The position numbers were made by a program, and so were the translations under genes. The notes under the pieces were generated by a model that saw only the letters and a program-made list of their open reading frames with translations, made no database searches and was not told the DNA's origin. Shown one piece after another: positions 1 through 8,043 of a stretch of 64,000 nt of DNA. Origin of the DNA: Neolewinella antarctica (GTDB taxonomy: Bacteria; Bacteroidota; Bacteroidia; Chitinophagales; Saprospiraceae); the NCBI RefSeq assembly GCF_011927835.1, contig NZ_JAATJH010000002.1, positions 575,915 through 639,914 on the forward strand. The letters are read 5' to 3'. Positions within the stretch are counted from its first letter, which is position 1. The number at the start of each line of letters is the position of its first letter.

Positions 1-119
1 TCGGGCCAGAGGCCCTCGACCTAATAAAATGTCGCTCCTTAGGCTGAGGGTCTCCGACCCGAATGGTAGTGCGGTAGCGTGCTGCCGCCGTTACGTTCGG
101 GCCAGAGGCCCTCGACCTA
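1..119. repeat. Short intergenic repeat: two direct copies and one inverted copy
   Basis: A 23-base unit beginning TCGGGCCAGAGGCCCTCGAC lies at 1-23 and again, identical, at 97-119. The segment 41-61 read on the minus strand is a diverged copy of the same unit (CGGGTCGGAGACCCTCAGCC). Each unit contains a small hairpin (GGGCC-AGA-GGCCC). Between the copies, 71-90 forms another small hairpin around GCGGTAGCGTGCTGCCGC. The block lies just beyond the end of the pseudouridine synthase gene and may continue left of the window. Its function is unknown. Confidence 0.7.
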
Positions 120-141
120 GGACGTTTTTACAACACTCCGC

Positions 142-786
142 TCACCAATCAGGCAGTATCTCCACTTCCACCACCCCCCCCTCCGCATCCGGAAAAGCCA
201 AACGGTGCGCGTGCAGCATAATCTCGTTGGGCCGGAAGCGGATGGGGGAACCATACTTCTCATCCCCGATAATGGGCGCGCCGGCCGCGGCGAGTTGGGC
301 GCGGATTTGGTGGTAGCGCCCGGTAATCGGTTCGATCTCGTACGCGTAAAAACCATTGCCCTGGTTCCGTAATCGGTACTTCAACGTACTCAACTTTGCT
401 CCGTTTTTCGCGCGGTCGTGGACGGTAGCGCGGCGGTTCAAGTTATCCTTCACGAGAAAATGCCTCAACGTGCCCACCTCCCCCGGCAATGGCACCTGCG
501 TCCGCGCCAAATAATGCTTACTAACTTGCTTGTCGGCGAAAGCTTGGTTCAGGCGGCGGAGGGTAGACTTGTTGCGGGCCAGCACGAGCACCCCCGAAAC
601 GGGCCGGTCGAGCCGGTGGACGATGCCCACGAAGGGGAGTTTCGGGCTACCCGGCCGCTGGTACATTTTCCAGGCGCGGGCCTCGACCGTATCGTGGTCG
701 GCGTAAGCTTCCGTGGGGATTCCGGCGGGCTTGTGGATCACCACGAAGCCGGCCCCGTCGCGTAACACGGTAAGTAGGTTGGTCAT
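142..786 (-). CDS. RluA-family RNA pseudouridine synthase
   Basis: A 214-residue enzyme that would isomerise uridine to pseudouridine in rRNA or tRNA. The family motif with the catalytic aspartate is visible as HRLDRPVSG near residues 57-65, preceded by the FVVIHKPAGIPT strand typical of the fold. The C-terminal RYHQIRAQLAAAGAPIIGDEKYG block is also characteristic. There is no N-terminal S4 domain and the protein is short, so it belongs to the compact RluA/TruC-like group; the RNA target cannot be told from sequence. Its ATG overlaps the last base of the upstream transporter stop codon (TAATG), so the two genes are probably co-transcribed and translationally coupled. Confidence 0.9.
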   Translation of the reverse strand: MTNLLTVLRDGAGFVVIHKPAGIPTEAYADHDTVEARAWKMYQRPGSPKLPFVGIVHRLDRPVSGVLVLARNKSTLRRLNQAFADKQVSKHYLARTQVPLPGEVGTLRHFLVKDNLNRRATVHDRAKNGAKLSTLKYRLRNQGNGFYAYEIEPITGRYHQIRAQLAAAGAPIIGDEKYGSPIRFRPNEIMLHAHRLAFPDAEGGVVEVEILPDW

Positions 787-1673
787 TATTGATTGCGGGG
801 CTTGAGGATGTTGCGCCAGGCACCGGGTTTGAGGTAGAGCCCGTAGGCCAGCGCGGTGAAGAACGTAAACATGGCGTAAACGAGCGCCGGTTTGAGCATT
901 TCCTCGTTCACCAGCAGGGTAGAGGTGATCATGAAGGCGAGGCTGGTATTCTGGATGCCGGCCTCGACGCCCAGCGTAAGTTGCGCGTTCCGGCCGAAGC
1001 CGAAAAGCCGACCGAATACGTGACCCGACGACAGGGCCACCAGGTTGATGAGCACGGATGCCGGCAGGATTGTCCGTACGTCCGCCAACGTCAGTTCACT
1101 ACCACCCGCATCGGCCGGGGCGAATAATTTTAGCAGGAAGAGGAAAGCCAGCAGTACGATGTTGACCCAGCGTAAATTTTGCTGGAGGCGTAGGCCGGCA
1201 TCCTTGCGCAGTCGCCGAAAAGTCATCCCCAACATCACGGGCAAGAGGACAATTAAAAAGATGGTTGCCGCGGTGGGCAGAATGTCTAGGTGATTCGTCC
1301 CGCCACCCGTCCAGAAAGTATCCAGGCCAAGGTTGACGACAAGGGGGATGGTGAGGAGGGAAAGCGACGTATTAACGATCGTCAGGCTCACGGCAAGGGC
1401 CATATTGGCCTTCAATAAATAACTGATGAAGTTACTCGTAAGGCCACCCGGGCAGGCCGCCAGAATAACGACGCCGGTAGCAAAAGCCGGAGGAAGACGT
1501 AAAGCGTAACTTACCCCGAACGCGATACCGGGCAGCAAAATAAGCTGGAGGAAAAGACCGAGAATCAGCACGCCCGGGCGGCGGAAAAGGGTGCGAAAAT
1601 GGGTCGCCCGCAGCGATAATCCGATGCTGAACATGATCAACGCGAGGATGGCCCCGATGAGAACGTCGATCAT
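786..1673 (-). CDS. Bile acid:sodium symporter (BASS) family transporter
   Basis: A 295-residue inner-membrane protein with about nine to ten hydrophobic segments spread over the whole length. The internal motif ILAACPGGLTSNFISYLLKAN (about residues 70-90) and the later GVEAGIQNTSLAFMI segment match the two crossover-helix motifs of the BASS/SBF family, which couple Na+ to uptake of organic anions. The substrate is unknown; many bacterial members carry keto acids or pantoate rather than bile acids. It is the first gene of a two-gene operon with the pseudouridine synthase. A TATCTTTG promoter box lies 27 bases upstream of the ATG. Confidence 0.85.
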   Translation of the reverse strand: MIDVLIGAILALIMFSIGLSLRATHFRTLFRRPGVLILGLFLQLILLPGIAFGVSYALRLPPAFATGVVILAACPGGLTSNFISYLLKANMALAVSLTIVNTSLSLLTIPLVVNLGLDTFWTGGGTNHLDILPTAATIFLIVLLPVMLGMTFRRLRKDAGLRLQQNLRWVNIVLLAFLFLLKLFAPADAGGSELTLADVRTILPASVLINLVALSSGHVFGRLFGFGRNAQLTLGVEAGIQNTSLAFMITSTLLVNEEMLKPALVYAMFTFFTALAYGLYLKPGAWRNILKPRNQ

Positions 1674-1699
1674 ATTTTAGGCTGCTTTCTTTGGTTTGT

Positions 1700-1707
1700 C
1701 AAAGATA
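1700..1707 (-). promoter_or_regulatory. Bacteroidota-type -7 box for the BASS/pseudouridine synthase operon
   Basis: On the minus strand the box reads TATCTTTG, a full match to the TAnnTTTG consensus. It would give a leader of roughly 20 bases before the ATG at 1673. I see no clear -33 TTG at the usual spacing. Confidence 0.55.
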
Positions 1708-1847
1708 GCGATTACTTTCGCACGGTAGCCGTCGCGATCTTTGCCGCATTTCCCGGTTCATTGCACGCTACACCCCCACAAATATTGCGGTGCTGCAATC
1801 GATTGCGTCGTTAAAGAGGTTAATAGGGTTTTAGGTGTTTATTTCTG

Positions 1848-1878
1848 GACCGGCAGTGCTTAGCACTCCGGTCTTTTT
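1848..1878 (+). terminator. Hairpin plus T-run with no plus-strand gene in front of it
   Basis: GACCGG pairs with CCGGTC around an inner AGTG/CACT stem with one bulged C, followed by TTTTT at 1874-1878. It looks like an intrinsic terminator for a plus-strand transcript. However, the genes on both sides are on the minus strand, so either an unannotated small RNA ends here or the hairpin serves another purpose. Confidence 0.45.
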
Positions 1879-1910
1879 ATGCGCGCCGGCCACCCCTCCG
1901 TGAGCCCCCG

Positions 1911-2396
1911 CTACTGTTCTTTTTCGATTTCGGTGGCCACCGAATCGATCGTCCGGAAAAAGTCACTGAGTCCCTCGCTGATGGTCGTTTTTAGTTTATC
2001 GTTTTCCGGGAGTTTGTCGACTAAGTCGTGAAGTTCAGTTTTAGAGGGCAGTTGCTCGGCGGCCTCGTCAATTATGCCCTCGACTTCGCTGCGCGTCGGT
2101 GCTTCCGCGGCTATCTCGTCGATGGCGTCGTCAATCTGGCGGTCGAGCTCTTCGGGGGTGGGCCACTCCGCCAGCGCTTCTTCGAGTTCACGACGGGCTT
2201 CCGCTTGCTCGTCCGCCGGAAGTTTGGCGATTTCCGCTTCGGCCATTTGTTTGAATTCTTCCTTGGAGGGAAGTTTTGCCTGGATTTTGTCGGCGATGCC
2301 CTTCAGGCGGTCGGCGTCAAAGATGCCGTCGGCGGTGCAGGAAGTAACGAGGCTAAGTAAAACGGCGGCGAGGAGTAAGGTGAAAAATTTACGCAT
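1911..2396 (-). CDS. Acidic helical lipoprotein, function unknown
   Basis: A 161-residue protein with a lipoprotein signal (hydrophobic stretch, then lipobox LVTSC with Cys20). The mature part is very rich in Glu, Asp, Ala and Lys and has repeating LPS/LPA..E segments (KLPSKEEFKQMAEAEIAKL, QLPSKTELHDLVDKLPE) predicted to be mostly helical, possibly coiled coil. It is probably anchored to the outer or inner membrane on the periplasmic side. I do not recognise a family and no function is offered. It stands alone, with spacers of over 200 bases on both sides. Confidence 0.7.
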   Translation of the reverse strand: MRKFFTLLLAAVLLSLVTSCTADGIFDADRLKGIADKIQAKLPSKEEFKQMAEAEIAKLPADEQAEARRELEEALAEWPTPEELDRQIDDAIDEIAAEAPTRSEVEGIIDEAAEQLPSKTELHDLVDKLPENDKLKTTISEGLSDFFRTIDSVATEIEKEQ

Positions 2397-2623
2397 GCTT
2401 CAGTTGATTATGGCGCGCAGTTACCGGTAGTTCGAAAGCTAGCGGGGTCAGCGGCCGTGTGAGGTAATGGGTTTTAAAAGTAGTTTCGGGTGTTTATCTC
2501 CGGACACGACCGTACGTTACGGGGTTCGGCCCTTTTCTGCCAACCAATCCCGACGAACGCCCGGAACCGTTCGACTGAAGGCACTAATATCTTTAGTTAG
2601 GCTTAAACAATGGGTGAGTCAGC

Positions 2624-2674
2624 GGGCGCGGTCGTCCCGACAAAGTACGGGACTAGCTACGCGTCGCGGGTGCA
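2624..2674. repeat. Composite repeat: GC-rich unit interrupted by a palindrome
   Basis: Matches 37876-37924 at 42 of 49 aligned positions, nearly all differences being transitions. The outer parts (GGGCGCGGTCG and CGCGGGTGC) are the two ends of the dispersed GCACCYGCGWCCGCGCC family in reverse orientation. The inner part is the hairpin GTCCCGACAAAGTACGGGAC plus TAGCTACG. It reads as a palindromic element inserted in an older repeat. Confidence 0.65.
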
Positions 2675-2718
2675 GGGAAGATTGAATTATAGAATACAGA
2701 GGAAAGAGTAAAGATGCT

Positions 2719-2785
2719 GGACCAAAGACTGCAGACCCCAGACCAAAGACTCTAAACCAAAGACCATATACCCCCAGACCAGATT
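2719..2785. repeat. Degenerate GACCAAAGACT tandem tract
   Basis: ACCAAAGACT or close variants occur at 2721, 2741 and 2755, with further AGACC units around them. A similar tract lies at 28935-29003 in front of the cation antiporter gene. In both places the tract runs up to a TACCTTCG promoter box. Confidence 0.55.
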
Positions 2786-2816
2786 CCCTACCTTCGCCCA
2801 CCCAAAAAAAACTCCC

Positions 2817-4247
2817 ATGGCCCGCAACCGCCGCAACCGCTTTCCCGAAAGAATCAACCAGGTGACCATCACCGGCCTCGCTGACAAAGGTTTCTGCGTT
2901 GGCCGGACGGCGGAGGGTGAAGTCGTCTTCGTAGAAAAGGTCGTCCCCGGCGACGTGGTCGACGTGCGGCCCTTCCGGAAAAAGAAAAAACTCTTGTTTG
3001 CCGCCCCCCTTGAATTCCACAAGATGAGCGAGGACCGCGTGGAGCCGTTTTGCCAGCACTTCGGCGTTTGCGGCGGCTGTAAGTGGCAGAACTTCTCCTA
3101 CGCGGGCCAACTCCGCGAAAAAGACCGGATCGTGCGCGACGCGCTCACCCGCATCGGCAAAGTTGAAGTCGGCGAGTGGGAACCCATCGTCGGTAGCGAG
3201 CGGCAGAGCTTCTACCGGAATAAGCTCGAGTTCGGCGTCGCCAACCGCCGCTGGCTCACGGCCGAAGAAGTGACCGACGAAACGATCACCAACGAAGCCA
3301 ACGTGATCGGTTTCCACAAAGCCGGTGCCTACGACAAGCTCATCGACATCGAGAAGTGCCACCTCCAGCACGGCCCCAGCAACGAACTGCGCAACGGGAT
3401 CAAAGACCTGGCCGTCCGCATGGCAGTGCCCTTCTTCGACATGCGCGAGCGGACCGGTCTATTCCGCCAGTTCATGATCCGCACGACGACGACCGGCGAG
3501 TGCATGCTCGTCCTCGCCTTCTTCGAGAACGATCAGGACACCATCAAGCCCTTCCTCGACGCCGTCATGGCTGATTTCGGCGAGCACATCACCAGCCTCT
3601 ACTACTGCATCAACGGCAAGGTGAACGAGTACATGATGGACCTGGAGATGAACCTCTTCGCCGGTACGTCCACCATCCGCGAGGCGCTGGGCCACGTCAA
3701 GTTTCACATCGGGCCGAAGTCATTCTTCCAGACCAACACCCGCCAGGGAAAAGTCCTTTACGACATCACCGCCGAATACGCCGGCCTGACGGGTACGGAA
3801 AATGTCTACGATCTCTACACGGGCATCGGCTCCATCGCGCAGTACGTGGCGAAGGATGCGGGCAGCATCGTGGGGATCGAAGAGATCGCCGCCGCCATCG
3901 AGGACGCCAAAATCAACGCCGAGCTGAACGGTATCGACAACTGTAGCTGGTACGCCGGGCGGACGGAGCACATCCTCACGCCCGAGTTCGCCGCCAAGCA
4001 CGGCCGGCCGGACGTGCTCATTACCGACCCGCCCCGCGCCGGCATGCACCCGAAAGTAATCCCGATGCTGCTGGAACTGGAATCACCGGTGATCGTCTAC
4101 GTCAGCTGCAACCCGGCTACGCAGGCGCGGGATCTGGCGCTGCTCGACGCGAAATACCGGGTGGCCAAGGCACGGGCGGTGGATATGTTTCCGCAAACCA
4201 GCCACTGCGAGAGCGTGGTCCGCTTGGAGTTGCGGGTGATAGAGTAG
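2817..4247 (+). CDS. rlmD: 23S rRNA (uracil-C5)-methyltransferase, RlmD/RumA family
   Basis: A 476-residue SAM-dependent enzyme that methylates a uracil C5 in 23S rRNA. Order of parts: an N-terminal TRAM RNA-binding domain (about 12-65), an Fe-S cluster region with C79, C85, C88 and C181, and a Rossmann methyltransferase domain with the SAM loop YDLYTGIGSI (331-340). DPPRAGMH lies at 405-411, and the catalytic cysteine is C431 in YVSCNPATQ. All key residues are present. The length is slightly above E. coli RlmD. It could instead be a tRNA or RlmC-type member, as the family is hard to split by eye. The gene is monocistronic: a promoter box lies 20 bases upstream and a strong terminator follows. 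Confidence 0.9.
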   Translation: MARNRRNRFPERINQVTITGLADKGFCVGRTAEGEVVFVEKVVPGDVVDVRPFRKKKKLLFAAPLEFHKMSEDRVEPFCQHFGVCGGCKWQNFSYAGQLREKDRIVRDALTRIGKVEVGEWEPIVGSERQSFYRNKLEFGVANRRWLTAEEVTDETITNEANVIGFHKAGAYDKLIDIEKCHLQHGPSNELRNGIKDLAVRMAVPFFDMRERTGLFRQFMIRTTTTGECMLVLAFFENDQDTIKPFLDAVMADFGEHITSLYYCINGKVNEYMMDLEMNLFAGTSTIREALGHVKFHIGPKSFFQTNTRQGKVLYDITAEYAGLTGTENVYDLYTGIGSIAQYVAKDAGSIVGIEEIAAAIEDAKINAELNGIDNCSWYAGRTEHILTPEFAAKHGRPDVLITDPPRAGMHPKVIPMLLELESPVIVYVSCNPATQARDLALLDAKYRVAKARAVDMFPQTSHCESVVRLELRVIE

Positions 4248-4272
4248 TACATTTAAGGTAGAAATATCAAAT

Positions 4273-4318
4273 GCCCGGGGTACGAATGCAGCACTGCATT
4301 TGTACTCCGGGCTGTTTT
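4273..4318 (+). terminator. Terminator after the rRNA methyltransferase gene
   Basis: A 19-base arm (4273-4291) pairs with 4294-4312 with two imperfect positions, followed by a short T-rich run. It ends the rlmD transcript. Confidence 0.8.
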
Positions 4319-4369
4319 ATTTAATCCCGTGCCGCTGCGCTCATTCGCCGGCCAGATCAACGTTGCCGT

Positions 4370-4909
4370 ATGATTAAGATAAAATCATCCATCCGTCTAA
4401 ATGCTATTGAGCCTGCGGACTACCGGGTTCATTACGAGCTGATGCAGCGAATTTATCCTTCCGCTTTCGCCTACATGTGGTCGGACGACGGGGCTTGGTA
4501 CGTAAAAAGGATTCACGAAAAAAGCGCTTTGCTTCTCGATTTGAAGGTGCCTGATTCCAGCTACCACCACGTTTACTTTAGGGAGAAACTGGTTGGTATT
4601 TTGCGGTTAAAGTTTGCGGAGCTCAGTCCGGATTTTCCCAACCAGCCGGCGTTGAAGATCGACCGAGTTTATCTGGATGATAATGTTCGTGGGGAGGGGC
4701 TCGGTACGAAGTTGATCGATTACGCAAAGGAAGAGGCGCGCCGGCGAGGAAAGAAAATACTCTGGCTGGAACGGATGGACACAAACGAAGCGACCATCAA
4801 TTTTTACCGCAAGTGCGGCTTCGTCGACGGTTCCTCGTTTCGGCTAACCTTTCCACTGCTGCGCGAGGAATTTCGGGGGATGCACCGGATGTCTTGGCGC
4901 GTGGAGTAG
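4370..4909 (+). CDS. GNAT-family N-acetyltransferase
   Basis: A 179-residue protein with the GNAT acetyl-CoA-binding fold. The conserved strand and pyrophosphate-binding loop appear as VYLDDNVRGEGLGTKLIDYA (about 102-121), followed by the LWLERMDTNEATINFYRKCGF segment usual at the C-terminal half of the domain. It would transfer an acetyl group from acetyl-CoA to an amine; the acceptor cannot be predicted. The gene is preceded by the rlmD terminator and so is transcribed separately. Confidence 0.85.
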   Translation: MIKIKSSIRLNAIEPADYRVHYELMQRIYPSAFAYMWSDDGAWYVKRIHEKSALLLDLKVPDSSYHHVYFREKLVGILRLKFAELSPDFPNQPALKIDRVYLDDNVRGEGLGTKLIDYAKEEARRRGKKILWLERMDTNEATINFYRKCGFVDGSSFRLTFPLLREEFRGMHRMSWRVE

Positions 4910-4965
4910 GGGGCTTCATTCACGGTTTTCCGATGTTGTCATTCGCTCGCCTAACATCTCGGCAC

Positions 4966-4983
4966 TCCCGATAGCTATCGGGA
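4966..4983. repeat. Perfect 18-bp palindrome TCCCGATAGCTATCGGGA
   Basis: Same core as the palindromes at 9761-9780 and 28410-28427. Here it is intergenic, about 30 bases before the next plus-strand gene. Confidence 0.75.
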
Positions 4984-5016
4984 CGGCGCCCCCTTCCCCC
5001 CGGCCCCGTATATTGC

Positions 5017-6384
5017 GTGACCTTACACCCCACCAAACCACCCGTCTTGAGTATTTGGGATACCCTTTTCCGCCGCACGACCGGTTACGACCCGCACGGC
5101 GAGCCTGGCTTCCGCTTCGGCCGCTACACGGATGCCTACAAGACAAAAGCAAATTACCTGGCGTGGGACGAGGCGCTGGCCGCTTTTGAAGACGGGCAGT
5201 TCATCGAAAGCTGCACCGCCTTCATGCGTTACCTGCTGGACGAAAAGGAGGACAACGTACAGTTTCAGGTGGAAGAAGAGAAACTCTATTTTGAAGTCTA
5301 TCAGGGCAGCAAGCGAGTGACGGGCTTCGCGGACACCGAGCAGTTTCGCGCTACGGCGAAGATTGCCAAACTGGACGGCCAACAAGTAGAGCTACTCCGG
5401 CGACTAACGAGCCTCAACTACGAAATGAAGTACAGCCGCTTCGCCATCGACGGTGAAAATTGCCTGTGTATCGTTTTCGACTCGCCCATCAACGACGCCA
5501 GCCCCCACAAGCTCTACCACGCCCTGAAAGAATTAGCCCTGGGGGCCGATAAGCAGGATGACTTACTGCTCGAAGAGTTCAGCGACTACCTCAGCCCCAC
5601 CGAAATCACCCACCTCGAACAGCAAAAACCCGCCCACAAGGCCCTCAAGCTCAGCTTCCTCGATACCCACATCCAGGCCGTGATCGACGACCTGGGGACC
5701 AACCAAATCAACCCCGAAGAAAACCCCGGGGCGGTGGCTTACCTGCTGCTCGACCTCGTCTACCGGCTCGACTACCTGCTCATCCCCGAAGGCCACACCA
5801 TGGAGGCCCTCGAACGGATGCACCGCATGTACTTTTCCCGCGAAGGAGAGCAGCCGGTGACCTACAAAAATGTACGACTACTGAGCGAACTGCAGACCCT
5901 CCAGCGCCGCGCGCCCGAGTCGTTTGACGAAGAACTCTACGGCGGCAAATCTACCTTCGGCATTACCCTGCCCGCTAATCACGACCGCCTCACTTCCCTG
6001 ATCGATAGCGAGCTACCGAACATGGACTGGTACCAGGACAACGGCTACCAGACCGTGGCCGCAGCCATCCCCGGCTATATCGCCGGCTACGCGCTGTTCA
6101 ACTACGCCGTGCCGCCGCCGGATAAATTGTTGCTGGAATTATTCTACCGGGTAGTCGAGGACGACTATTTCCAGCGGCTCGGTTATAATCAACAGTTTCT
6201 CGACCAGAACGGCCGGCCGGCCCGTCGCGCCATCCGGGCGGCGATCGCCAACGTCACCGACCGTTTTGAGGACGAATACCCGCGCCTACGACCGGCGGTG
6301 AGCCAGCTCAGTTTCGATAACGTGGTGGACTTCGGCCGGAGCTATCTGCGGATGATGCGGGAACTGGATTTGACTAAGCCCTGA
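5017..6384 (+). CDS. Conserved-looking cytosolic protein of unknown function
   Basis: A 455-residue soluble protein without signal peptide or membrane segment. I do not recognise a domain; the N-terminal third (ALAAFEDGQFIESCTAFMRYLLDEKEDNVQF...) has the feel of the alpha/beta fold seen in secretion-chaperone/YbjN-like proteins, but this is only an impression. The GTG at 5017 sits right after a TATATTGC promoter-like box, so translation may really begin at the in-frame TTG at 5047 (MSIWDTLF). It converges with the minus-strand methyltransferase gene 7 bases downstream. Confidence 0.7.
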   Translation: MTLHPTKPPVLSIWDTLFRRTTGYDPHGEPGFRFGRYTDAYKTKANYLAWDEALAAFEDGQFIESCTAFMRYLLDEKEDNVQFQVEEEKLYFEVYQGSKRVTGFADTEQFRATAKIAKLDGQQVELLRRLTSLNYEMKYSRFAIDGENCLCIVFDSPINDASPHKLYHALKELALGADKQDDLLLEEFSDYLSPTEITHLEQQKPAHKALKLSFLDTHIQAVIDDLGTNQINPEENPGAVAYLLLDLVYRLDYLLIPEGHTMEALERMHRMYFSREGEQPVTYKNVRLLSELQTLQRRAPESFDEELYGGKSTFGITLPANHDRLTSLIDSELPNMDWYQDNGYQTVAAAIPGYIAGYALFNYAVPPPDKLLLELFYRVVEDDYFQRLGYNQQFLDQNGRPARRAIRAAIANVTDRFEDEYPRLRPAVSQLSFDNVVDFGRSYLRMMRELDLTKP

Positions 6385-6391
6385 GGCGTTG

Positions 6392-6850
6392 CTAAAATAG
6401 ATTTGGAAGGAACCTGCCGACGCGGTTATGGTACTCAGCGTAGGCGGGGTACCGTTGTTGCAGCAAACCCTCTTCGTAGCTGCTTTTGAAGTAGAACAGA
6501 ACGACCAAGAATCCCGTGATGATGAGCCGGTATCCGGAGGAAGTGTAGACCGCGTAGCCAACGCAAAAACCTAAAATGCCGGCGTAAATAGGGTGGCGAG
6601 AAACGGAGTAAACGCCTTCGGTAATCAGGGTGCCTCTTGCTAATGGAGTAGGGAAGGGAGACAGGTTGCTATTCAGCTGGAGCAGGGCGGCCCCGCAAAT
6701 GAGCAGACTTACTCCGGCGAGCCCCAGGCCAACGTACCGTGCCGTATCCGGCAAAGACAACCCGACTGGCACGAGGGGATATAGGTAGACCAGAAAGAGA
6801 AAAAATTGAATGGCTACGTAGGCGTAGTCGCGGAAGGTTTTCTTGAGCAT
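6392..6850 (-). CDS. Isoprenylcysteine carboxyl methyltransferase-like membrane protein
   Basis: A 152-residue protein with about four membrane segments. The C-terminal part carries the ICMT/PEMT signature: GVYSVSRHPIYAGI (about 83-96) followed by EEGLLQQRYPAYAEYHNRVGRFLP, where the RHP and the later Glu line the SAM site. Bacterial members methylate small lipids or unknown acceptors; substrate unknown. It lies 14 bases downstream of cmk on the same strand and is probably transcribed with it. Confidence 0.85.
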   Translation of the reverse strand: MLKKTFRDYAYVAIQFFLFLVYLYPLVPVGLSLPDTARYVGLGLAGVSLLICGAALLQLNSNLSPFPTPLARGTLITEGVYSVSRHPIYAGILGFCVGYAVYTSSGYRLIITGFLVVLFYFKSSYEEGLLQQRYPAYAEYHNRVGRFLPNLF

Positions 6851-6864
6851 GGGGCAGGTGTTAA

Positions 6865-7527
6865 TTAACTCGGAATAGCCCGCGCCAGGGCCATCCCCCG
6901 CTCGATGAAGGCAGATAGGTCGAGCGCGGAGTTGTCCAGCACTATAGCATCTTCCGCCTGTTTGAGGGGGCTATCCGCCCGAGTGGAGTCGATGCGGTCC
7001 CGCTCGGTCAGGTTTTCGGCCACGGCCGCGCGGTCGGGCGCTTTTCCGGAAGCACCGAGCTCGGCGAGCCGGCGGTCGGTACGGATGGTCAAGTCGGCCG
7101 TTACGAAAAGCTTCAAGTCCGCTTCCGGAAAAACGACGGTGCCGATGTCCCGGCCGTCCATCACGACCGAGCCGTCGGCACCCATTCGCCGTTGTTGCGC
7201 CACCATGGCCCGACGGACGGCGGGGATGGCCGCTACCGGGCTCACGAATCGACTTACGGTCAACGTACGGATCTCGGCTTCCACGTTCTCCCCGTTCAGC
7301 AGGGCATCGTTGGAGCCCGGTACGAAGTCTACCTCCAGTCCGGACAATGCACCCGCGACCGCGCCCTCATCCTCAATATCTACCGACTGGCGTTGAAAAA
7401 ACAAAGTGACCATGCGGTACATGGCACCCGTGTCGATGTAGCGGTAGCCGAGTTGTTTAGCCATGGCTTTGGCGAGGGTGGACTTGCCGCAGGCGCTGTA
7501 GCCGTCGATTGCAATGGTGTGGGACAT
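6865..7527 (-). CDS. cmk: Cytidylate kinase
   Basis: A 220-residue kinase that phosphorylates CMP and dCMP with ATP in pyrimidine nucleotide supply. The P-loop is GYSACGKST (residues 8-16), followed by the IDTGAMYR substrate-binding motif (about 31-38), the VMDGRDIGTVVFPEA block (about 121-135) and the R-rich lid RDRIDSTRADSPL. Length is normal for the family. Usually GxxGSGKST is seen; the Ala-Cys in the loop is common among Bacteroidota members. A TAATTTTG promoter box lies about 30 bases upstream. Confidence 0.95.
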   Translation of the reverse strand: MSHTIAIDGYSACGKSTLAKAMAKQLGYRYIDTGAMYRMVTLFFQRQSVDIEDEGAVAGALSGLEVDFVPGSNDALLNGENVEAEIRTLTVSRFVSPVAAIPAVRRAMVAQQRRMGADGSVVMDGRDIGTVVFPEADLKLFVTADLTIRTDRRLAELGASGKAPDRAAVAENLTERDRIDSTRADSPLKQAEDAIVLDNSALDLSAFIERGMALARAIPS

Positions 7528-7556
7528 GGTAGGAGGGGCGGGTTGGCGAGGAACGA

Positions 7557-7564
7557 CAAAATTA
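7557..7564 (-). promoter_or_regulatory. -7 box for cmk
   Basis: TAATTTTG on the minus strand, a full TAnnTTTG match, 30 bases before the cmk ATG. The first bases of the leader overlap the stretch after the terminator of the gene upstream. Confidence 0.5.
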
Positions 7565-7611
7565 GCCCTTGCGGGCCACTTCTTTCGAATCGTGAAAATG
7601 GGGTAGTGCTT

Positions 7612-7652
7612 TCACAAAGAAAAGCCGGCAACCACTTGAGGTCGCCGGCTTT
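7612..7652 (-). terminator. Terminator after the DUF2795 gene
   Basis: On the minus strand AAAGCCGGC (7652-7644) pairs with GCCGGCTTT (7629-7621), with further inner pairing, followed by TTCTTTGTG. It separates the small DUF2795 gene from cmk. Confidence 0.8.
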
Positions 7653-7682
7653 CACTGCTTTTGCTAAGCTACGTCCGCTTAG

Positions 7683-7904
7683 TTAGTATTCGTCCTCATT
7701 AAAGAGGAAGTCAGCCTTGCGGGGGTAATCCGGCCAAACATCGTCGATGGCCTCGTAAGTATCGCCCTCGTCTTCCATGGCTTGCAGGTTCTCGATCACT
7801 TCGAGGGGGGACCCGGAGCGGACGGCATAGTCGATCAGCTCATCCCGCGTGGCGGGCCAGGGGGCATCTTCGAGGTGGGAGGCAAGTTCAAGGGTCCAGT
7901 ACAT
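7683..7904 (-). CDS. DUF2795 domain protein
   Basis: A 73-residue acidic protein starting MYWTLELASHLEDAPWPATRDELIDYAVRSG in the pattern of the DUF2795 family, which in Bacteroidota is a short, strongly conserved, single-domain protein ending in acidic ...NEDEY. Its role is unknown. The gene is monocistronic with a good terminator after it. Confidence 0.85.
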   Translation of the reverse strand: MYWTLELASHLEDAPWPATRDELIDYAVRSGSPLEVIENLQAMEDEGDTYEAIDDVWPDYPRKADFLFNEDEY

Positions 7905-8043
7905 ACGATAGCGTTTTTTTGTCTATTGTTACTAAGGCCGGCGGGGTGAGATTTGTTTCGCCCACCCGGCGGTGGAAGGATAAGAATCTGAAATAAACCC
8001 ACGAATGGAGGTCTTCATCAAGAATTTACCCGCTGACAATCAG

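Larger units (their letters stand above)
2397..2816. other. 420-base spacer rich in repeats
   Basis: This non-coding stretch holds the composite GC-rich repeat at 2624-2674 and the degenerate GACCAAAGACT tract at 2719-2785. It ends with a TACCTTCG promoter box at 2789-2796 for the rRNA methyltransferase gene, 20 bases before that gene's ATG. No convincing gene is seen. Confidence 0.6.

Noticed and set aside
71-84. GCGGTAGCGTGCT resembles the RfaH ops element
   Set aside because: It lies inside a repeat block far from any polysaccharide operon and can be explained by its own hairpin; a match to a proteobacterial element here is probably chance.
2619-3371. 250-codon minus-strand frame opposite rlmD
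   Set aside because: It is the antisense shadow of a methyltransferase gene whose motifs are all intact.
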